This document shows positions 33,269-42,755 of a stretch of 64,000 nucleotides of DNA, piece by piece (positions within the stretch are counted from its first letter, which is position 1; each line of letters opens with the position of its first letter). A program made the translations under genes and the position numbers. The DNA comes from Salinadaptatus halalkaliphilus (lineage in GTDB: Archaea; Halobacteriota; Halobacteria; Halobacteriales; Natrialbaceae), in NCBI RefSeq assembly GCF_006543045.1, contig NZ_RBZW01000016.1:1-64000 (forward strand), given 5' to 3'. The notes under the pieces were generated by a model. The model worked only from the letters and a program-made list of their open reading frames with translations, was not told the origin of the DNA and made no database searches.

Positions 33269-34264
33269 ATGGCTATCGGCGAATCACAGATGGACGACGG
33301 TGGACCGACCGAGGATGTCGAGGCCAAGTTCGGCTGGCGACACACCCTCGGAAAGATCACCGACGACACGACCGCCAGATGGGGACTCTACATCGTCGCG
33401 TTCGTGCTGGTGATCTCGGCGTACACCATGGTCGACAGCAACCTCTCGCGGCTCACGTTCGGGGTGCTGTCGGATTTCACGTTCGCCGAGGCGATACCAA
33501 TCTTCGACCACCCCGAGCGGATTCCGCCGCCGGGAGAGGGCGAGTCCCACCTCCCGCCGGCATTTCACGCCGACGGCTCGATGGCCCACCCACTTGGAAC
33601 CGACCCCACCGGCCGGGACTACTTCACCCGGATCGTCTACGGCGCGCAGGTGTCGGTGAGCGTCGGCATCGCCTCGACGCTGATCGGGTTCGTCGGGGGG
33701 ACGATTATCGGTTCCGTCTCGGGGTTCTACGGCGGGAAAGTCGACGACTTCCTCATGCGCATCGTCGAGACCGTCTACGCGATTCCGCCGCTGATCCTCA
33801 TCATCGTCTTTACCGTCTTCGTCAGCGGCGGCAGCCCGGACATCACCTACGCCATCCTCGGCGTCGGCATCACGTTCATCCCGGTCTTCGCCCGGATCAT
33901 CCGCAGCGAGGTGCTCTCGATCCGGGAGATGGACTACATCGAGGCCGCCCGCGCCTCCGGTGTCAAACGGCGCAACATCATCCTGCGCCACGTAATTCCA
34001 AACTCCATCGCGCCGGTGCTGGTCTACGCCACGCTCCAGATCGGCGTAACGATACTGCTCGTGGCCGGCCTCTCGTTTCTGGGCTACGGTGCCCAGCCGC
34101 CGACGCCCGACTGGGGCGAGATGCTCAACGTCTCCCACGGCTACATGCACGCCAACGTCTGGCTCTCGATCTGGCCCGGCCTCGCCATCCTGGTGACCAT
34201 CATGGGGTTCAACCTCTTCGGCGACGGCCTGCAAGACGCACTGGACCCGCGACTCGAGGACTGA
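33269..34264 (+). CDS. dppC: ABC peptide transporter permease (DppC type)
   Basis: A 331-residue permease. The N-terminal soluble stretch is followed by one helix, then an extracellular loop with the DppC signature HPLGTDPTGRDYFTRIVYGA, then the core helices and the EAA loop EAARASGVKRRNIILRHVIP. The loop between helices 1 and 2 is longer than usual (residues ~60-110). It pairs with DppB to form the channel. Confidence 0.95.
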   Translation: MAIGESQMDDGGPTEDVEAKFGWRHTLGKITDDTTARWGLYIVAFVLVISAYTMVDSNLSRLTFGVLSDFTFAEAIPIFDHPERIPPPGEGESHLPPAFHADGSMAHPLGTDPTGRDYFTRIVYGAQVSVSVGIASTLIGFVGGTIIGSVSGFYGGKVDDFLMRIVETVYAIPPLILIIVFTVFVSGGSPDITYAILGVGITFIPVFARIIRSEVLSIREMDYIEAARASGVKRRNIILRHVIPNSIAPVLVYATLQIGVTILLVAGLSFLGYGAQPPTPDWGEMLNVSHGYMHANVWLSIWPGLAILVTIMGFNLFGDGLQDALDPRLED

Positions 34265-34277
34265 CACACGACTACAC

Positions 34278-35501
34278 ATGACTGACCCACTCCTCCGCGT
34301 CGAGAATCTGAAAACGCAATTTTTCACGGACGCCGGCACCGTCCGCGCCGTCGACGGCATCTCCTTCGAAGTACGGGAAGGCGAGATCGTCGGCCTCGTC
34401 GGCGAGAGCGGCGCCGGCAAGAGCGTCGCCTCGATGAGCCTGTTACGACTGATCGAGGACCCCGGCGAGATCGTCGCCGGCGAGATAACCTACAAGGGCG
34501 AGACCATCTTCGGTCTCGAGGAGGGCCCCGACGGCGAGCTTCGCGAGCGCGAGGACATGCTCTCGAACGAGGAGATCAGAACACAGATCCGGGGCAACGA
34601 GATCGCGGTCATCTTCCAGGATCCGATGGAGTCGCTCAATCCCGTGTTCACGATCGGGGGCCAGTTACGCGAGTTCATCGAACTCAACCGCGACCTGCCG
34701 AAAGACGCCGCCAAGGAGGAGGCGATCCGGATGCTCCGGGAGGTCGGCATCCCCGATCCCGAGCAGCGCTACGGGGAGTATCCCCACCAGTTCTCCGGCG
34801 GGATGCGCCAGCGGGTGTTGATCGCGATGGCACTGGCCTGCGAACCCAGCCTGATCATCGCCGACGAGCCGACGACCGCACTCGACGTCACCGTCGAGGG
34901 CCAGATCCTCGAGCTGGTCGACGAGCTACAGGACAAGTACGACACGAGCTTCCTCTGGGTCACCCACGACATGGGCGTCGTCGCCGAAATCTGTGACCGT
35001 GTCAACGTCATGTACCTCGGCGAGATCGTCGAACAGGCGCCGGTCGACGAACTCTTTCACGACACGAAACACCCCTACACCACCGCGCTGCTGAACTCGA
35101 TGCCCCGCCCTGACCGCACCGTCGGCGAACTCGAGCCGATCGAGGGCGTGATGCCCGAAGCCATCAACCCGCCCTCGGGCTGTCGGTTCCACCCGCGCTG
35201 TCCCGAGGCCAGGGAGGTCTGTCAGCGCGTCCACCCTGATGCCAGGGAGGTCGCCCACGCCGACGGCCATCCACACCGCGCGGCCTGTCTCAAACACGAC
35301 GTCTTCGACGCCGGCTACGACGAGAGCCCGCCCCTCGAGACGGCGACACAGGAAACGGCCGGCGTCCCCGCCGGTGGGAGGTCGACGGGCGGTCCCGGCG
35401 GCGAGGACGGAGCGACCGACCTCAAGGACAGCGTGATCGAAGACGGCGGCGAACCGACCGATGGAACACGCAGCGACGACCGAGGTGAGACCCATGAGTG
35501 A
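34278..35501 (+). CDS. dppD: ABC peptide transporter ATP-binding protein (DppD type)
   Basis: A 407-residue ATPase. Walker A is [14 protein letters not shown], the signature is [16 protein letters not shown], Walker B is [13 protein letters not shown]. The C-terminal oligopeptide-transporter domain carries [14 protein letters not shown], and its cysteine pattern suggests an Fe-S or metal site as in other DppD/F proteins. About 75 further acidic residues extend the C-terminus beyond typical length. It overlaps the next gene by 8 bp. Confidence 0.94.
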   Translation: MTDPLLRVENLKTQFFTDAGTVRAVDGISFEVREGEIVGLVGESGAGKSVASMSLLRLIEDPGEIVAGEITYKGETIFGLEEGPDGELREREDMLSNEEIRTQIRGNEIAVIFQDPMESLNPVFTIGGQLREFIELNRDLPKDAAKEEAIRMLREVGIPDPEQRYGEYPHQFSGGMRQRVLIAMALACEPSLIIADEPTTALDVTVEGQILELVDELQDKYDTSFLWVTHDMGVVAEICDRVNVMYLGEIVEQAPVDELFHDTKHPYTTALLNSMPRPDRTVGELEPIEGVMPEAINPPSGCRFHPRCPEAREVCQRVHPDAREVAHADGHPHRAACLKHDVFDAGYDESPPLETATQETAGVPAGGRSTGGPGGEDGATDLKDSVIEDGGEPTDGTRSDDRGETHE

Positions 35502-36852
35502 ACGCACTCACACCGAGTCGGCGGCCAGCGAGACGGGCGCGACCGAACCGACCGCGAGCGACGAGACCGTCCTCGAGGTCGACGGGCTCAGCAAGTATTT
35601 CACCCAGGGGTCGGGCTTCTTCGCCGGCGTCTCGCTCGATTTCGATCGGTTCCCGCCGATCGATACCGAACAGGAACGCGTCAAAGCCGTCGACGACGTC
35701 AGTTTCGAGATCCGACGTGGGGAAACCCTCGGCCTCGTCGGCGAATCCGGCTGTGGCAAGAGCACGCTCGGGCGGACGATCCTCCGGCTGCTCGAGCCGA
35801 CAGATGGCAGCATCTACTTCAAGGGCGAGGATCTGGCCGACATCGAGGGCGGTGAGCTCCGGGACAAGCGCTCGGAGATGCAGATGATCTTTCAGGACCC
35901 ACAGTCATCGCTCGATCCTCGGCTGAAGATCGGCCAGATCGTCGAAGAGCCGATGCGCGCCCACGGCATGTTAGACGCCGGGGGTCGCGAACAGCGCGCG
36001 AAGATGCTCCTCGAGAAGGTCGGGCTCGATCCCCACCACTACAATCGCCATCCCCACGCCTTCTCGGGCGGGCAGCGCCAGCGGGTCAACCTCGCACGAG
36101 CGCTGTCGGTCGACCCCGACTTCATCGTCTGTGACGAGCCCGTCTCGGCGCTGGATGTCTCCATCCAGGCCCAGGTACTGAACACGATGGAACAACTCCA
36201 GGAGGAGTTCGGGCTCACCTACCTCTTTATCGCCCACGACCTCTCGGTCATCCGCCACATCTCCGATCGCGTCGCGGTGATGTATCTGGGCAATATCGTC
36301 GAACTCGCCGACAAGGAGGAACTGTTCGAGAACCCACAACATCCCTACACCGAGGCGCTGCTCGAGTCCATTCCGGTGCCGGACCCGCGAAAGAAAGGCG
36401 CACGCGGCGTCCTCGAGGGCGAAGTACCGAGTCCGGTCGACCCGCCCTCGGGCTGTCGGTTCCGGACGCGGTGTCCGAAACTGATCGCCCCCGAGAACTA
36501 CGATCTGACCGACGAGAAGTGGGCACAGACGCGATCGTTCATGCGCGCGGTCAAGCGACGAACGTTCGAGCCCATGCCAGCGGAGAGGATCCGCCGGGAG
36601 TTCTTCGACGGTGACCTCCCGCGTGGCGAGGCCGGCGAGATCGTCGCGGAGGCGATCGACGTACTGCCGGCCGAGCGCCGGCGACCGGACGAAACGGCCC
36701 CGGAGTCGGCCGACGGCTGGACAGAAGCGACCGATCTGTTGCTCGAGTCCTTCGCCCAGCAGAGCATCTGTGCACGGGAGCGCCCGGCCTACGAACTCGA
36801 GGCCGAGTACGGAACGGCGCCACACTACGCAGCCTGTCACCTGCATCGGTGA
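35494..36852 (+). CDS. dppF: ABC peptide transporter ATP-binding protein (DppF type)
   Basis: A 452-residue ATPase. Walker A is [15 protein letters not shown], the signature is [15 protein letters not shown], Walker B is [12 protein letters not shown]. The C-terminal CRFRTRCP cluster matches the oligopeptide family. A C-terminal extension of ~120 residues ends YAACHLHR. The start ATG at 35494 is chosen inside the 8-bp overlap with DppD. It completes the importer. Confidence 0.94.
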   Translation: MSERTHTESAASETGATEPTASDETVLEVDGLSKYFTQGSGFFAGVSLDFDRFPPIDTEQERVKAVDDVSFEIRRGETLGLVGESGCGKSTLGRTILRLLEPTDGSIYFKGEDLADIEGGELRDKRSEMQMIFQDPQSSLDPRLKIGQIVEEPMRAHGMLDAGGREQRAKMLLEKVGLDPHHYNRHPHAFSGGQRQRVNLARALSVDPDFIVCDEPVSALDVSIQAQVLNTMEQLQEEFGLTYLFIAHDLSVIRHISDRVAVMYLGNIVELADKEELFENPQHPYTEALLESIPVPDPRKKGARGVLEGEVPSPVDPPSGCRFRTRCPKLIAPENYDLTDEKWAQTRSFMRAVKRRTFEPMPAERIRREFFDGDLPRGEAGEIVAEAIDVLPAERRRPDETAPESADGWTEATDLLLESFAQQSICARERPAYELEAEYGTAPHYAACHLHR

Positions 36853-36867
36853 CGAGACGCCCCGCGT

Positions 36868-37374
36868 TCACTCGAGTACCGACGCCGGGTTCTTGAGATA
36901 GACGTCCTGTTCGGTAACCCGCTGGTAGAAGTCATAGAGCGTCTCGACCGCGGCAGGGTCCGGATCGAAGCGAACGTGGGGCGCCACATGGTAGCCCCGA
37001 CAGTTCACGAGAAAGAAGTACAGCGTCCGGTGGTGGGCCGGCGTCGCGTCGACGACACCCATCGAGCGGCTCCCGAGTTCGTTCGAGACGGTCGTCAGCA
37101 TCGTCTCGATATCGTCCGCTAGCTGTTCGTCCGGACGGTAGTGGGGCACGCCGAACGTCCGTTCCATGTAGTCACGAGTGGCCGCGAGCAGCGGGTTCGC
37201 CTCGAGTCCGGTCGGATCGACCGCCTGGAACGTTTCGTAGAGCGCGAGCACCGTCGATAGCTCCTCGCGCGTGACGGCGATCGGCATGACGGGATCGCCC
37301 CGCGGCAGTCCGTAGTCGGGAAACGAGTGCGAACCGGGATCGGAGAGGCGGTCGAACACGCGCTCGAGGGACAT
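36868..37374 (-). CDS. Conserved hypothetical haloarchaeal protein, 168 aa
   Basis: A 168-residue soluble protein. Notable runs are TFGVPHYRPDEQLADDIETM and HHRTLYFFLVNCRGYHVAPH. A long helix-rich middle suggests an all-alpha fold. The frame is open far upstream but arginine-rich there, so ATG 37374 (MSLERVFDRLSDPG) is the likely start. It is convergent with the Dpp operon (15-bp gap). I do not recognise a family. Confidence 0.6.
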   Translation of the reverse strand: MSLERVFDRLSDPGSHSFPDYGLPRGDPVMPIAVTREELSTVLALYETFQAVDPTGLEANPLLAATRDYMERTFGVPHYRPDEQLADDIETMLTTVSNELGSRSMGVVDATPAHHRTLYFFLVNCRGYHVAPHVRFDPDPAAVETLYDFYQRVTEQDVYLKNPASVLE

Positions 37375-37462
37375 GTGTGCCACTACGACACACAGGGCAA
37401 AACGGCTGTCGGTTACCGCAGTTGGCGGTCGGGACGGACGATCGGTTCGCGGTCGGCAGGCG

Positions 37463-37966
37463 TTATTCGAGTCGGATCGTCGTCGAATCGCTGGGTTGGT
37501 AGCCTGCCGGCCCGGTCGCGACGAACGCGCTGATCTCGTACTCGCCGGGGTCGGGGACGACGAACTCGTGGGGATCGCCGGTCCGTTCGAACCGGCCGGA
37601 CCAGGTGACGGTCGTCCGCTTTCGCTCTCCGCCGTCGAACGAAAAGGTCGCCGGCCGCTCGGGAACATACCGGCGTTCGTCGCTGGCCTCGAGTTCGCCG
37701 TCGACGCGCCAGCCCCAGCGACGCTGCCGGGGTGTCGGGACGTCGACGCCAATCGGGAGTCGATTTCGGAACTCGACGGCGATGTCGACGGACTCGCCGC
37801 GATCGTAGCGGTCCCGTGCCGTCTCGACCGACACGGCGATCGCTCGTCGAGCGACCGTGAGTGGAACGAGCGCGGACAGCAGCGTCGCGACGGTCGTCCG
37901 GGACGCCTCGAGGTCGTCACTCGGGTCGTCCGCACTCGGTCGCTGTCGGTGGCCGGGACCGACCAT
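37463..37966 (-). CDS. Beta-sandwich protein, unknown function
   Basis: About 167 residues. From residue ~45 the sequence alternates beta strands (AIAVSVETARDRYDRGES, VDIAVEFRNRLPIGVDVP, TTVTWSGRFERTG) and ends with PGEYEISAFVATGPAGY, the pattern of a BsuPI-like or Ig-like beta sandwich. There is no signal peptide, but the ~40-residue N-terminus could include one hydrophobic segment (VATLLSALVPLTVA). The start could be 37966 or 38008. Function unknown. Confidence 0.55.
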   Translation of the reverse strand: MVGPGHRQRPSADDPSDDLEASRTTVATLLSALVPLTVARRAIAVSVETARDRYDRGESVDIAVEFRNRLPIGVDVPTPRQRRWGWRVDGELEASDERRYVPERPATFSFDGGERKRTTVTWSGRFERTGDPHEFVVPDPGEYEISAFVATGPAGYQPSDSTTIRLE

Positions 37967-38014
37967 CGACAGCAATTCGCGCCTGCAGCCAAAAGTACCC
38001 TTCCCCACCCCTGA

Positions 38015-38161
38015 TTATCGCCACGCTGGCAGCGTCGGCGCGTCGTCAGCCTCCATCGAGAGCCATGCGCCGTCGGCTGTAATATCCGCGATGACGTACT
38101 CGTCGCCGTCGCTCGCACTACTCGAGTCGATCGAGCCGACGATCGTGTCGGTCTCCGCCAT
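38015..38161 (-). CDS. Small haloarchaeal protein (DUF7556-like)
   Basis: A 48-residue acidic protein beginning MAETDTIVGSIDSSS and ending LSMEADDAPTLPAWR, which resembles short conserved haloarchaeal proteins (DUF7556) ending in a Pro-Ala-Trp motif. ATG 38161 is preferred over 38197. The message is divergent from the CBS gene at 38307. Function unknown. Confidence 0.55.
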   Translation of the reverse strand: MAETDTIVGSIDSSSASDGDEYVIADITADGAWLSMEADDAPTLPAWR

Positions 38162-38273
38162 GGCGTGGGGGTTCGTCGCCATGTATGTGACTGACACTCA
38201 CTCTCATATAAACTCGTCGGATTGATTGTCCGGTTTGGGAACCGATCGGCGGTAGCCGGGCATCGAAACACTG

Positions 38274-38283
38274 GGTTTATACG
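38274..38283 (+). promoter_or_regulatory. TATA box of CBS-glyS operon
   Basis: GGTTTATACG, centred about 29 bp before the ATG at 38307, gives a leaderless or near-leaderless start for the CBS protein. It probably also drives the overlapping glycyl-tRNA synthetase gene. Confidence 0.5.
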
Positions 38284-38306
38284 CATTTTTGCCCTACAGA
38301 GGGGAT

Positions 38307-39158
38307 ATGAACGTAGCCGACGCGATGACGCCCCGCGAGGACGTGGTGACCGTCGACCTGCCGGGCACCCGGTCGGACGTCCTCGAGTACCTACAAGAGC
38401 GATCGTTCTCTTCGGTGCCAGTCGTCAAGCAGACCGACAACGGACCGGAGTACCGCGGCCTCGTCTCGCGGGATGTCCTGATCGAACAGCCTGACGAGGA
38501 CCAACTGGTCATGCTGATGGATGACGTACCCACGACGACGCGAGAGACCTCGCTCCCCGACGTCGCACGGACGATGGTCGAGGAGGACGGCCGTCGCGTC
38601 CCCGTCGTCGACGGCGAGTTCGAGGGAATCGTGACGATCACGGACATCGTCCACGCCATCGCGACGGGCGATCAAGATGCCGAGGGGACCGTCGGCGACT
38701 ACGCCAGCGAGAACGTCAACACGACCTACGAGGGCGCCCCGTTGCCGGCCGCCGAGCGCGGACTCTCCTACGCGAACGTTCCCTACACCGTTGCACTCGA
38801 CGCGTCCGGCGAGATGAGCGGTGTGCTGACGGAAGTCGACATCATCGATGTCGCCCGCATCGTCGAGGGCGAAGAGGAGACGGGCGACAACTTCCCGGAC
38901 CAGGACTCCGAGTGGTCCTGGGAGGGGATCAAAGGCGTCGGCAGTCGCTATCTCCCGACGCGGGACATCGAACTTCCGAACGGTCCGGTTCGGGAGTTCA
39001 TGAGCGACGACGTCGTGACGGTCTCGGCCCAGACCGCGGTACAAGATGCCGCCCAGCAGCTCATCAGCAACGACATCGAACAGATTCCGATGGTGACTGG
39101 CGAACAGCTCGTCGGTATCGTCCGGGACATCGATCTGCTGGAGGCCCTCTATGAGTGA
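38307..39158 (+). CDS. CBS-domain protein (four CBS motifs)
   Basis: A 283-residue protein with two Bateman modules. CBS repeats start at MNVADAMTPREDVVTVDLP, at LVMLMDDVPTTTRETSLPD, near YASENVNTTYEGAPLPAAE, and at VREFMSDDVVTVSAQTAVQ. CBS pairs bind adenine nucleotides or SAM and regulate partner proteins. It overlaps glyS by 8 bp, suggesting co-expression with glycyl-tRNA synthetase and possibly energy-dependent control of it (inference). Confidence 0.93.
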   Translation: MNVADAMTPREDVVTVDLPGTRSDVLEYLQERSFSSVPVVKQTDNGPEYRGLVSRDVLIEQPDEDQLVMLMDDVPTTTRETSLPDVARTMVEEDGRRVPVVDGEFEGIVTITDIVHAIATGDQDAEGTVGDYASENVNTTYEGAPLPAAERGLSYANVPYTVALDASGEMSGVLTEVDIIDVARIVEGEEETGDNFPDQDSEWSWEGIKGVGSRYLPTRDIELPNGPVREFMSDDVVTVSAQTAVQDAAQQLISNDIEQIPMVTGEQLVGIVRDIDLLEALYE

Positions 39159-40944
39159 GGACGGACAGTCGGCAGCGACGGAGTCGACAGACGAGACGAG
39201 CGAGCCGACCAGCGGGAAGCTCGTCGAACTCGCCAAGCGCCGGGGCTACTTCTTCCAGTCCTCGGGCGCCTACGGCGGCGTCGGCGGTTTCTACACCTTC
39301 GGCCCACAGGGCGCGGCGCTGAAGGGCAACGTCGAGGACGCCTGGCGCGACCGCTTTGCCGTCGCCGAAGGCAACATGGAGATCGACGCGCCGACGATCA
39401 TGCCCGAACCCGTCTTCGAGGCCTCGGGCCACCTAGACGGCTTCGACGACATGCTGATCGAGTGTCCCGACTGTGGCACCTCCAGTCGCGCGGACCACCT
39501 CGTCGAGGACAACACCGACTACGAGGACGCCGAAAGTCTTCCGATCCCCGAGGTCGAGGAGGTCATCGCCGAGTACGAACTCGTCTGTCCCGAGTGCGGT
39601 GCCGGACTCGCCGATGTCGCCGTCGAGAATTTCAACCTCATGTTCGATACGAACATCGGCCCCGGCGACGCCGACCCCGGCTATCTACGCCCCGAGACGG
39701 CCCAGGGGATCTTCGTCGAATTCCCGCGGCTCAAGGAGTACGCACGCAATCAGCTTCCCTTCGGCGTCACGCAGATCGGCCGTGCGTATCGAAACGAGAT
39801 CAGCCCTCGCCGATCCATTATTCGAACCCGCGAGTTCACCCAGGCCGAACTCGAGTACTTCGTCGATCCCGAGGAGGACGAGCCCGACCTCGAGAGCGTC
39901 GCAGACGTCGCGGTGACCCTCTACCCAGCCAGTGAGCAGAACGCAGAAGACGGCTCGGAGATCGAGACGACGATCGGCGAGGCTGTCGCCGAGGGCATCA
40001 TCGGCGACGAGTGGGTCGCGTACTTCCTCGGCGTCGCCAAGCCGTGGTACGAGTCGGTCGGCGTCGATATGGACCGGTTCCGATTCCGCCAGCACCTCGC
40101 TGGCGAGCGCGCTCACTACGCCGCGGACTGCTGGGACGCGGAAAGCGAAATCGATGGGAACTGGATCGAGATGGCCGGCTTCGCCTATCGGGGCGACTAC
40201 GACCTCTCGAAACACGGCGACCACTCCGGCGACCGCTTTACCGTCTTCAAACAGTACGACGAGCCACAAACCGTCGAACGTGCAACCGTCGATCCCGACA
40301 TGAGTTATCTGGGGCCGGAGTTCGGCGGCGCAGCCCAGGCCATCGTCGACGAACTCGAGGCGCTCGCGGCTCGCGATCGCGATGCCTTCGATGGCGAGAC
40401 GGTCACGATCGACCTCGAGGGCGAAACCCACGAGATCCCCCTCGAGAAAACCGGCTTCGCGGTCGAAGAAGAGACCATCGCCGGCGAGCACGTCACGCCC
40501 CACGTCGTCGAACCCTCCTTCGGCGTCGATCGGCTCGTCTACACCGTTCTCCACCACGCCTACCGCGAGGACGAAGTCGACGGCGAGGAACGGACGTATC
40601 TGGACCTCGAGCCCGAAGTCGCACCCACTTTCGTCGGCGTCTTCCCGCTGCAAAACGACGCCGAACTCGAGGCGACGGCCGACGAGATCGTCGCCGACCT
40701 GCGCGAGGCCGGCCTCTCGGTAACCGAGGACGACTCGGGTAACATCGGTCGGCGCTACCGTCGTCAGGACGAGGTCGGCACGCCGTTTTGCGTGACCGTC
40801 GATTACGAGACCATAGAGAATCCGGAGACGACGGTCACCGTCCGCGAACGGGATACGACGTCCCAGAAACGCCTCCCGATCGACGAACTCGCGGAGACGC
40901 TGGCCGCGATTCGGACCGGCGACCTCGCCTTCGAGGACCTGTAA
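39151..40944 (+). CDS. glyS: Glycyl-tRNA synthetase
   Basis: A 597-residue class II synthetase of the archaeal/eukaryotic alpha2 type. Motif 1 region is GGVGGFYTFGPQGAALKGNVE, motif 2 is GRAYRNEISPRRSIIRTREF and motif 3 SFGVDRLVYTVLHHA. Insert cysteines CPDCGTSS and CPECGAGL form a zinc site. The C-terminal anticodon-binding domain starts about VAPTFVGVFPLQNDAELEA. It is essential for translation. The N-terminal 20 residues are acidic, with start 39151 overlapping the CBS gene. Confidence 0.97.
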   Translation: MSEDGQSAATESTDETSEPTSGKLVELAKRRGYFFQSSGAYGGVGGFYTFGPQGAALKGNVEDAWRDRFAVAEGNMEIDAPTIMPEPVFEASGHLDGFDDMLIECPDCGTSSRADHLVEDNTDYEDAESLPIPEVEEVIAEYELVCPECGAGLADVAVENFNLMFDTNIGPGDADPGYLRPETAQGIFVEFPRLKEYARNQLPFGVTQIGRAYRNEISPRRSIIRTREFTQAELEYFVDPEEDEPDLESVADVAVTLYPASEQNAEDGSEIETTIGEAVAEGIIGDEWVAYFLGVAKPWYESVGVDMDRFRFRQHLAGERAHYAADCWDAESEIDGNWIEMAGFAYRGDYDLSKHGDHSGDRFTVFKQYDEPQTVERATVDPDMSYLGPEFGGAAQAIVDELEALAARDRDAFDGETVTIDLEGETHEIPLEKTGFAVEEETIAGEHVTPHVVEPSFGVDRLVYTVLHHAYREDEVDGEERTYLDLEPEVAPTFVGVFPLQNDAELEATADEIVADLREAGLSVTEDDSGNIGRRYRRQDEVGTPFCVTVDYETIENPETTVTVRERDTTSQKRLPIDELAETLAAIRTGDLAFEDL

Positions 40945-41037
40945 CTGGCTCGCCGATTGCGATGTTTCCGACGACGGGGCGATCATCTGCCGGCCTCGCG
41001 CTGACGACGATAGTGCAGTCCGACAATAGCCGATACC

Positions 41038-41538
41038 CTACGCGTTTAGCTGCCAGATTTCGAAATTGAGCACCGCCGCGAACGTCACCCAGGCGAGATA
41101 CGGCACGAACAGCGCCGCCGCCCGCCAGTCGACGCGGCGGGCGGCCGCCATCATCGCGACGATGAACACCCAGAGTGTGAGGATGATCCCCAGCGCGGCC
41201 AAGGGCATTTCGAGCGCGAAAAACGTCGGTGTCCAGGCGACGTTGACGGCCATCTGGAGGACGAACAGCCCGAGCGCGAGTCGTCGGCCCGGCGCGTCGC
41301 TGCGCCAGAGCAACCAGAGCGCGACGCCCAGCAAGATAAACAGCGCCGTCCAGACGATCGGAAACGCGATCGTCGGCGGATAGAACCACGGTTTCTCGAG
41401 CGCCTGGAACCAGGCCGACTCCGGGCTCGAGAGGACGCCCGGAACGCTGCCGACGATGGTGACGAGGAGGACGAAGCCGACCAGTTGCAGTAGCTCGTCC
41501 CAGTCGGGTCGTTTGCGAGACGCTGTGTCGAGTGCCAT
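41038..41538 (-). CDS. TspO/MBR-family membrane protein
   Basis: A 166-residue five-helix protein. Family marks are SAWFQALEKPWFYPPTIAFP, the conserved VWTALFILLGVALWL and LQMAVNVAWTPTFFALEM. TspO proteins bind porphyrins and regulate photosynthetic, stress or transport functions; a role in tetrapyrrole or oxidative stress handling is possible here. It is monocistronic and convergent with glyS. Confidence 0.93.
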   Translation of the reverse strand: MALDTASRKRPDWDELLQLVGFVLLVTIVGSVPGVLSSPESAWFQALEKPWFYPPTIAFPIVWTALFILLGVALWLLWRSDAPGRRLALGLFVLQMAVNVAWTPTFFALEMPLAALGIILTLWVFIVAMMAAARRVDWRAAALFVPYLAWVTFAAVLNFEIWQLNA

Positions 41539-41630
41539 ACGTCGACGACGTGCTTGCGGGGCTTGGTATTCGTGGTGGCGAATACTGGTGCTCGTCGTTC
41601 GTACGCTCGAGATGCGGTCCCGAGTACTGT

Positions 41631-41948
41631 CTACCCCCCGTTGTCGAGGCCGTCGATAAGCGCCTCGAGCGTGCCGACGTGTTCTTCGAACTTCTCGCGG
41701 CCGGTTTCGGTCAGCTCGTAGCTCGTCCGAGGCTTCCGGTCGACGAACTCCTTTTCGACGCGGACGGCGTCGGCGTCTTCGATCCGCTGGAGGTGACTCG
41801 AGAGGTTCCCTTCGGTCACGTCCAGATCGTCAGCGAGGTCGCTGAACGACGTCTCGCCGTGGCGATAGAGGTACGCGAACAGTTGCAGTCGCGTCGGCTG
41901 GTGGACGAGTTTGTCGAACTCCAGGCCGTCGTCCGAGCTCGCGTCCAT
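41631..41948 (-). CDS. Winged-helix transcriptional regulator
   Basis: A 105-residue stand-alone winged helix of the ArsR/MarR-like kind seen in haloarchaea. The domain runs FDKLVHQPTRLQLFAYLYRH, FSDLADDLDVTEGNLSSHL (recognition helix) and a wing KPRTSYELTETGREKFEEH. GTG 41954 could also start it. That GTG overlaps the stop of a short upstream coding remnant (41953-42040), suggesting it once belonged to a two-gene unit. Confidence 0.85.
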   Translation of the reverse strand: MDASSDDGLEFDKLVHQPTRLQLFAYLYRHGETSFSDLADDLDVTEGNLSSHLQRIEDADAVRVEKEFVDRKPRTSYELTETGREKFEEHVGTLEALIDGLDNGG

Positions 41949-41952
41949 CGTC

Positions 41953-42040
41953 ACTCGTCGTCGGTTTCGGACGCGAGGTACATGTACGCCGCGGTGCCGT
42001 AGCCCGCATAGCAGACGCCGAAGCCGGCTAGAACTGCCGC
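41953..42040 (-). pseudogene. C-terminal remnant of a membrane protein gene
   Basis: On the minus strand about 28 codons read as a hydrophobic helix plus acidic end (AAVLAGFGVCYAGYGTAAYM, then SETDDE and stop) without a usable start. The TGA overlaps the GTG of the winged-helix gene, the usual sign of translational coupling. The rest of the gene is replaced by the flavin reductase 3' end. The pattern looks real, but the parent family is unknown. Confidence 0.3.
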
Positions 42041-42621
42041 TCGAACTCGAGTCGGTCCGAGACGGTGTAGTAGGGCCCCCCGAGTCGGCCGACGGTATCG
42101 ACTTTCCGCGAGTCGATCTCGCCGTCGGTCAGCACGCTGTCGTCGACGTGGACGTACTCGACTTCACCGAGAATCGCCAGTCGATCCTTGACCTGCATGG
42201 AGTCGTAGAGCGAACACTCCATGGTCACGACGGCGTCGGCCACGCGGGGTGGTGCGATCTGTTCGCAGTCGGCGCGTGCGACCTCGGCGAAGTCGAACTC
42301 GCTCTCTTCGGACTCTATGTCCGCTGCGGTCGCGTCCATCGGCTCGGCCAGCGGTTCGGTGACGACGTTGACCGCGAACTCCTCGGTCTCGAGGGCGTTT
42401 CGGGGCGTATCCTTCTGATCGTCGCCTTCCGCGTCGGGCGTGTTGAAGATGACGACCGGTTCGGCCGAGGAGACGTAGTTGTAGCTGCTGAAGGGTGCGA
42501 GGTTGTCGACGCCGTCCGGACTCGTCGTCGAGATCCAGGCGATCGGCCGAGGGGTGACAGCGGATTTGACGATTCGATCGCGCTCCCTTGTTTCCAATGC
42601 GTCGATATCGTAGGCAGGCAT
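42028..42621 (-). CDS. Flavin reductase-like (FMN-binding split-barrel) protein
   Basis: A 197-residue flavin-binding protein. Family segments are RPIAWISTTSPDGVDNLAPF, SSYNYVSSAEPVVIFN, and FAVNVVTEPLAEPMDATAAD. Members bind FMN and use NAD(P)H to reduce flavins or supply oxygenases. The start ATG 42621 opens with MPAYDIDALETRERD. It is divergent from Hef, whose start is at 42756. Confidence 0.9.
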   Translation of the reverse strand: MPAYDIDALETRERDRIVKSAVTPRPIAWISTTSPDGVDNLAPFSSYNYVSSAEPVVIFNTPDAEGDDQKDTPRNALETEEFAVNVVTEPLAEPMDATAADIESEESEFDFAEVARADCEQIAPPRVADAVVTMECSLYDSMQVKDRLAILGEVEYVHVDDSVLTDGEIDSRKVDTVGRLGGPYYTVSDRLEFERQF

Positions 42622-42755
42622 CACCCGTGTTTTCGCCCCGACCGTGATATGTGTTGTCGAGACGGCTTCTGATCGACCGCTGGCGATCCGCATCGACGCT
42701 TCACTTCCGCCGCGGTACGGGAACCCTTATTCACGCCGGCGAAGAATTCCCGTCA

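Noticed and set aside
36868-38286. 472-residue minus-strand frame
   Set aside because: Only its last 168 residues look like a protein. The upstream part is antisense or overlapping with the beta-sandwich gene in another frame.
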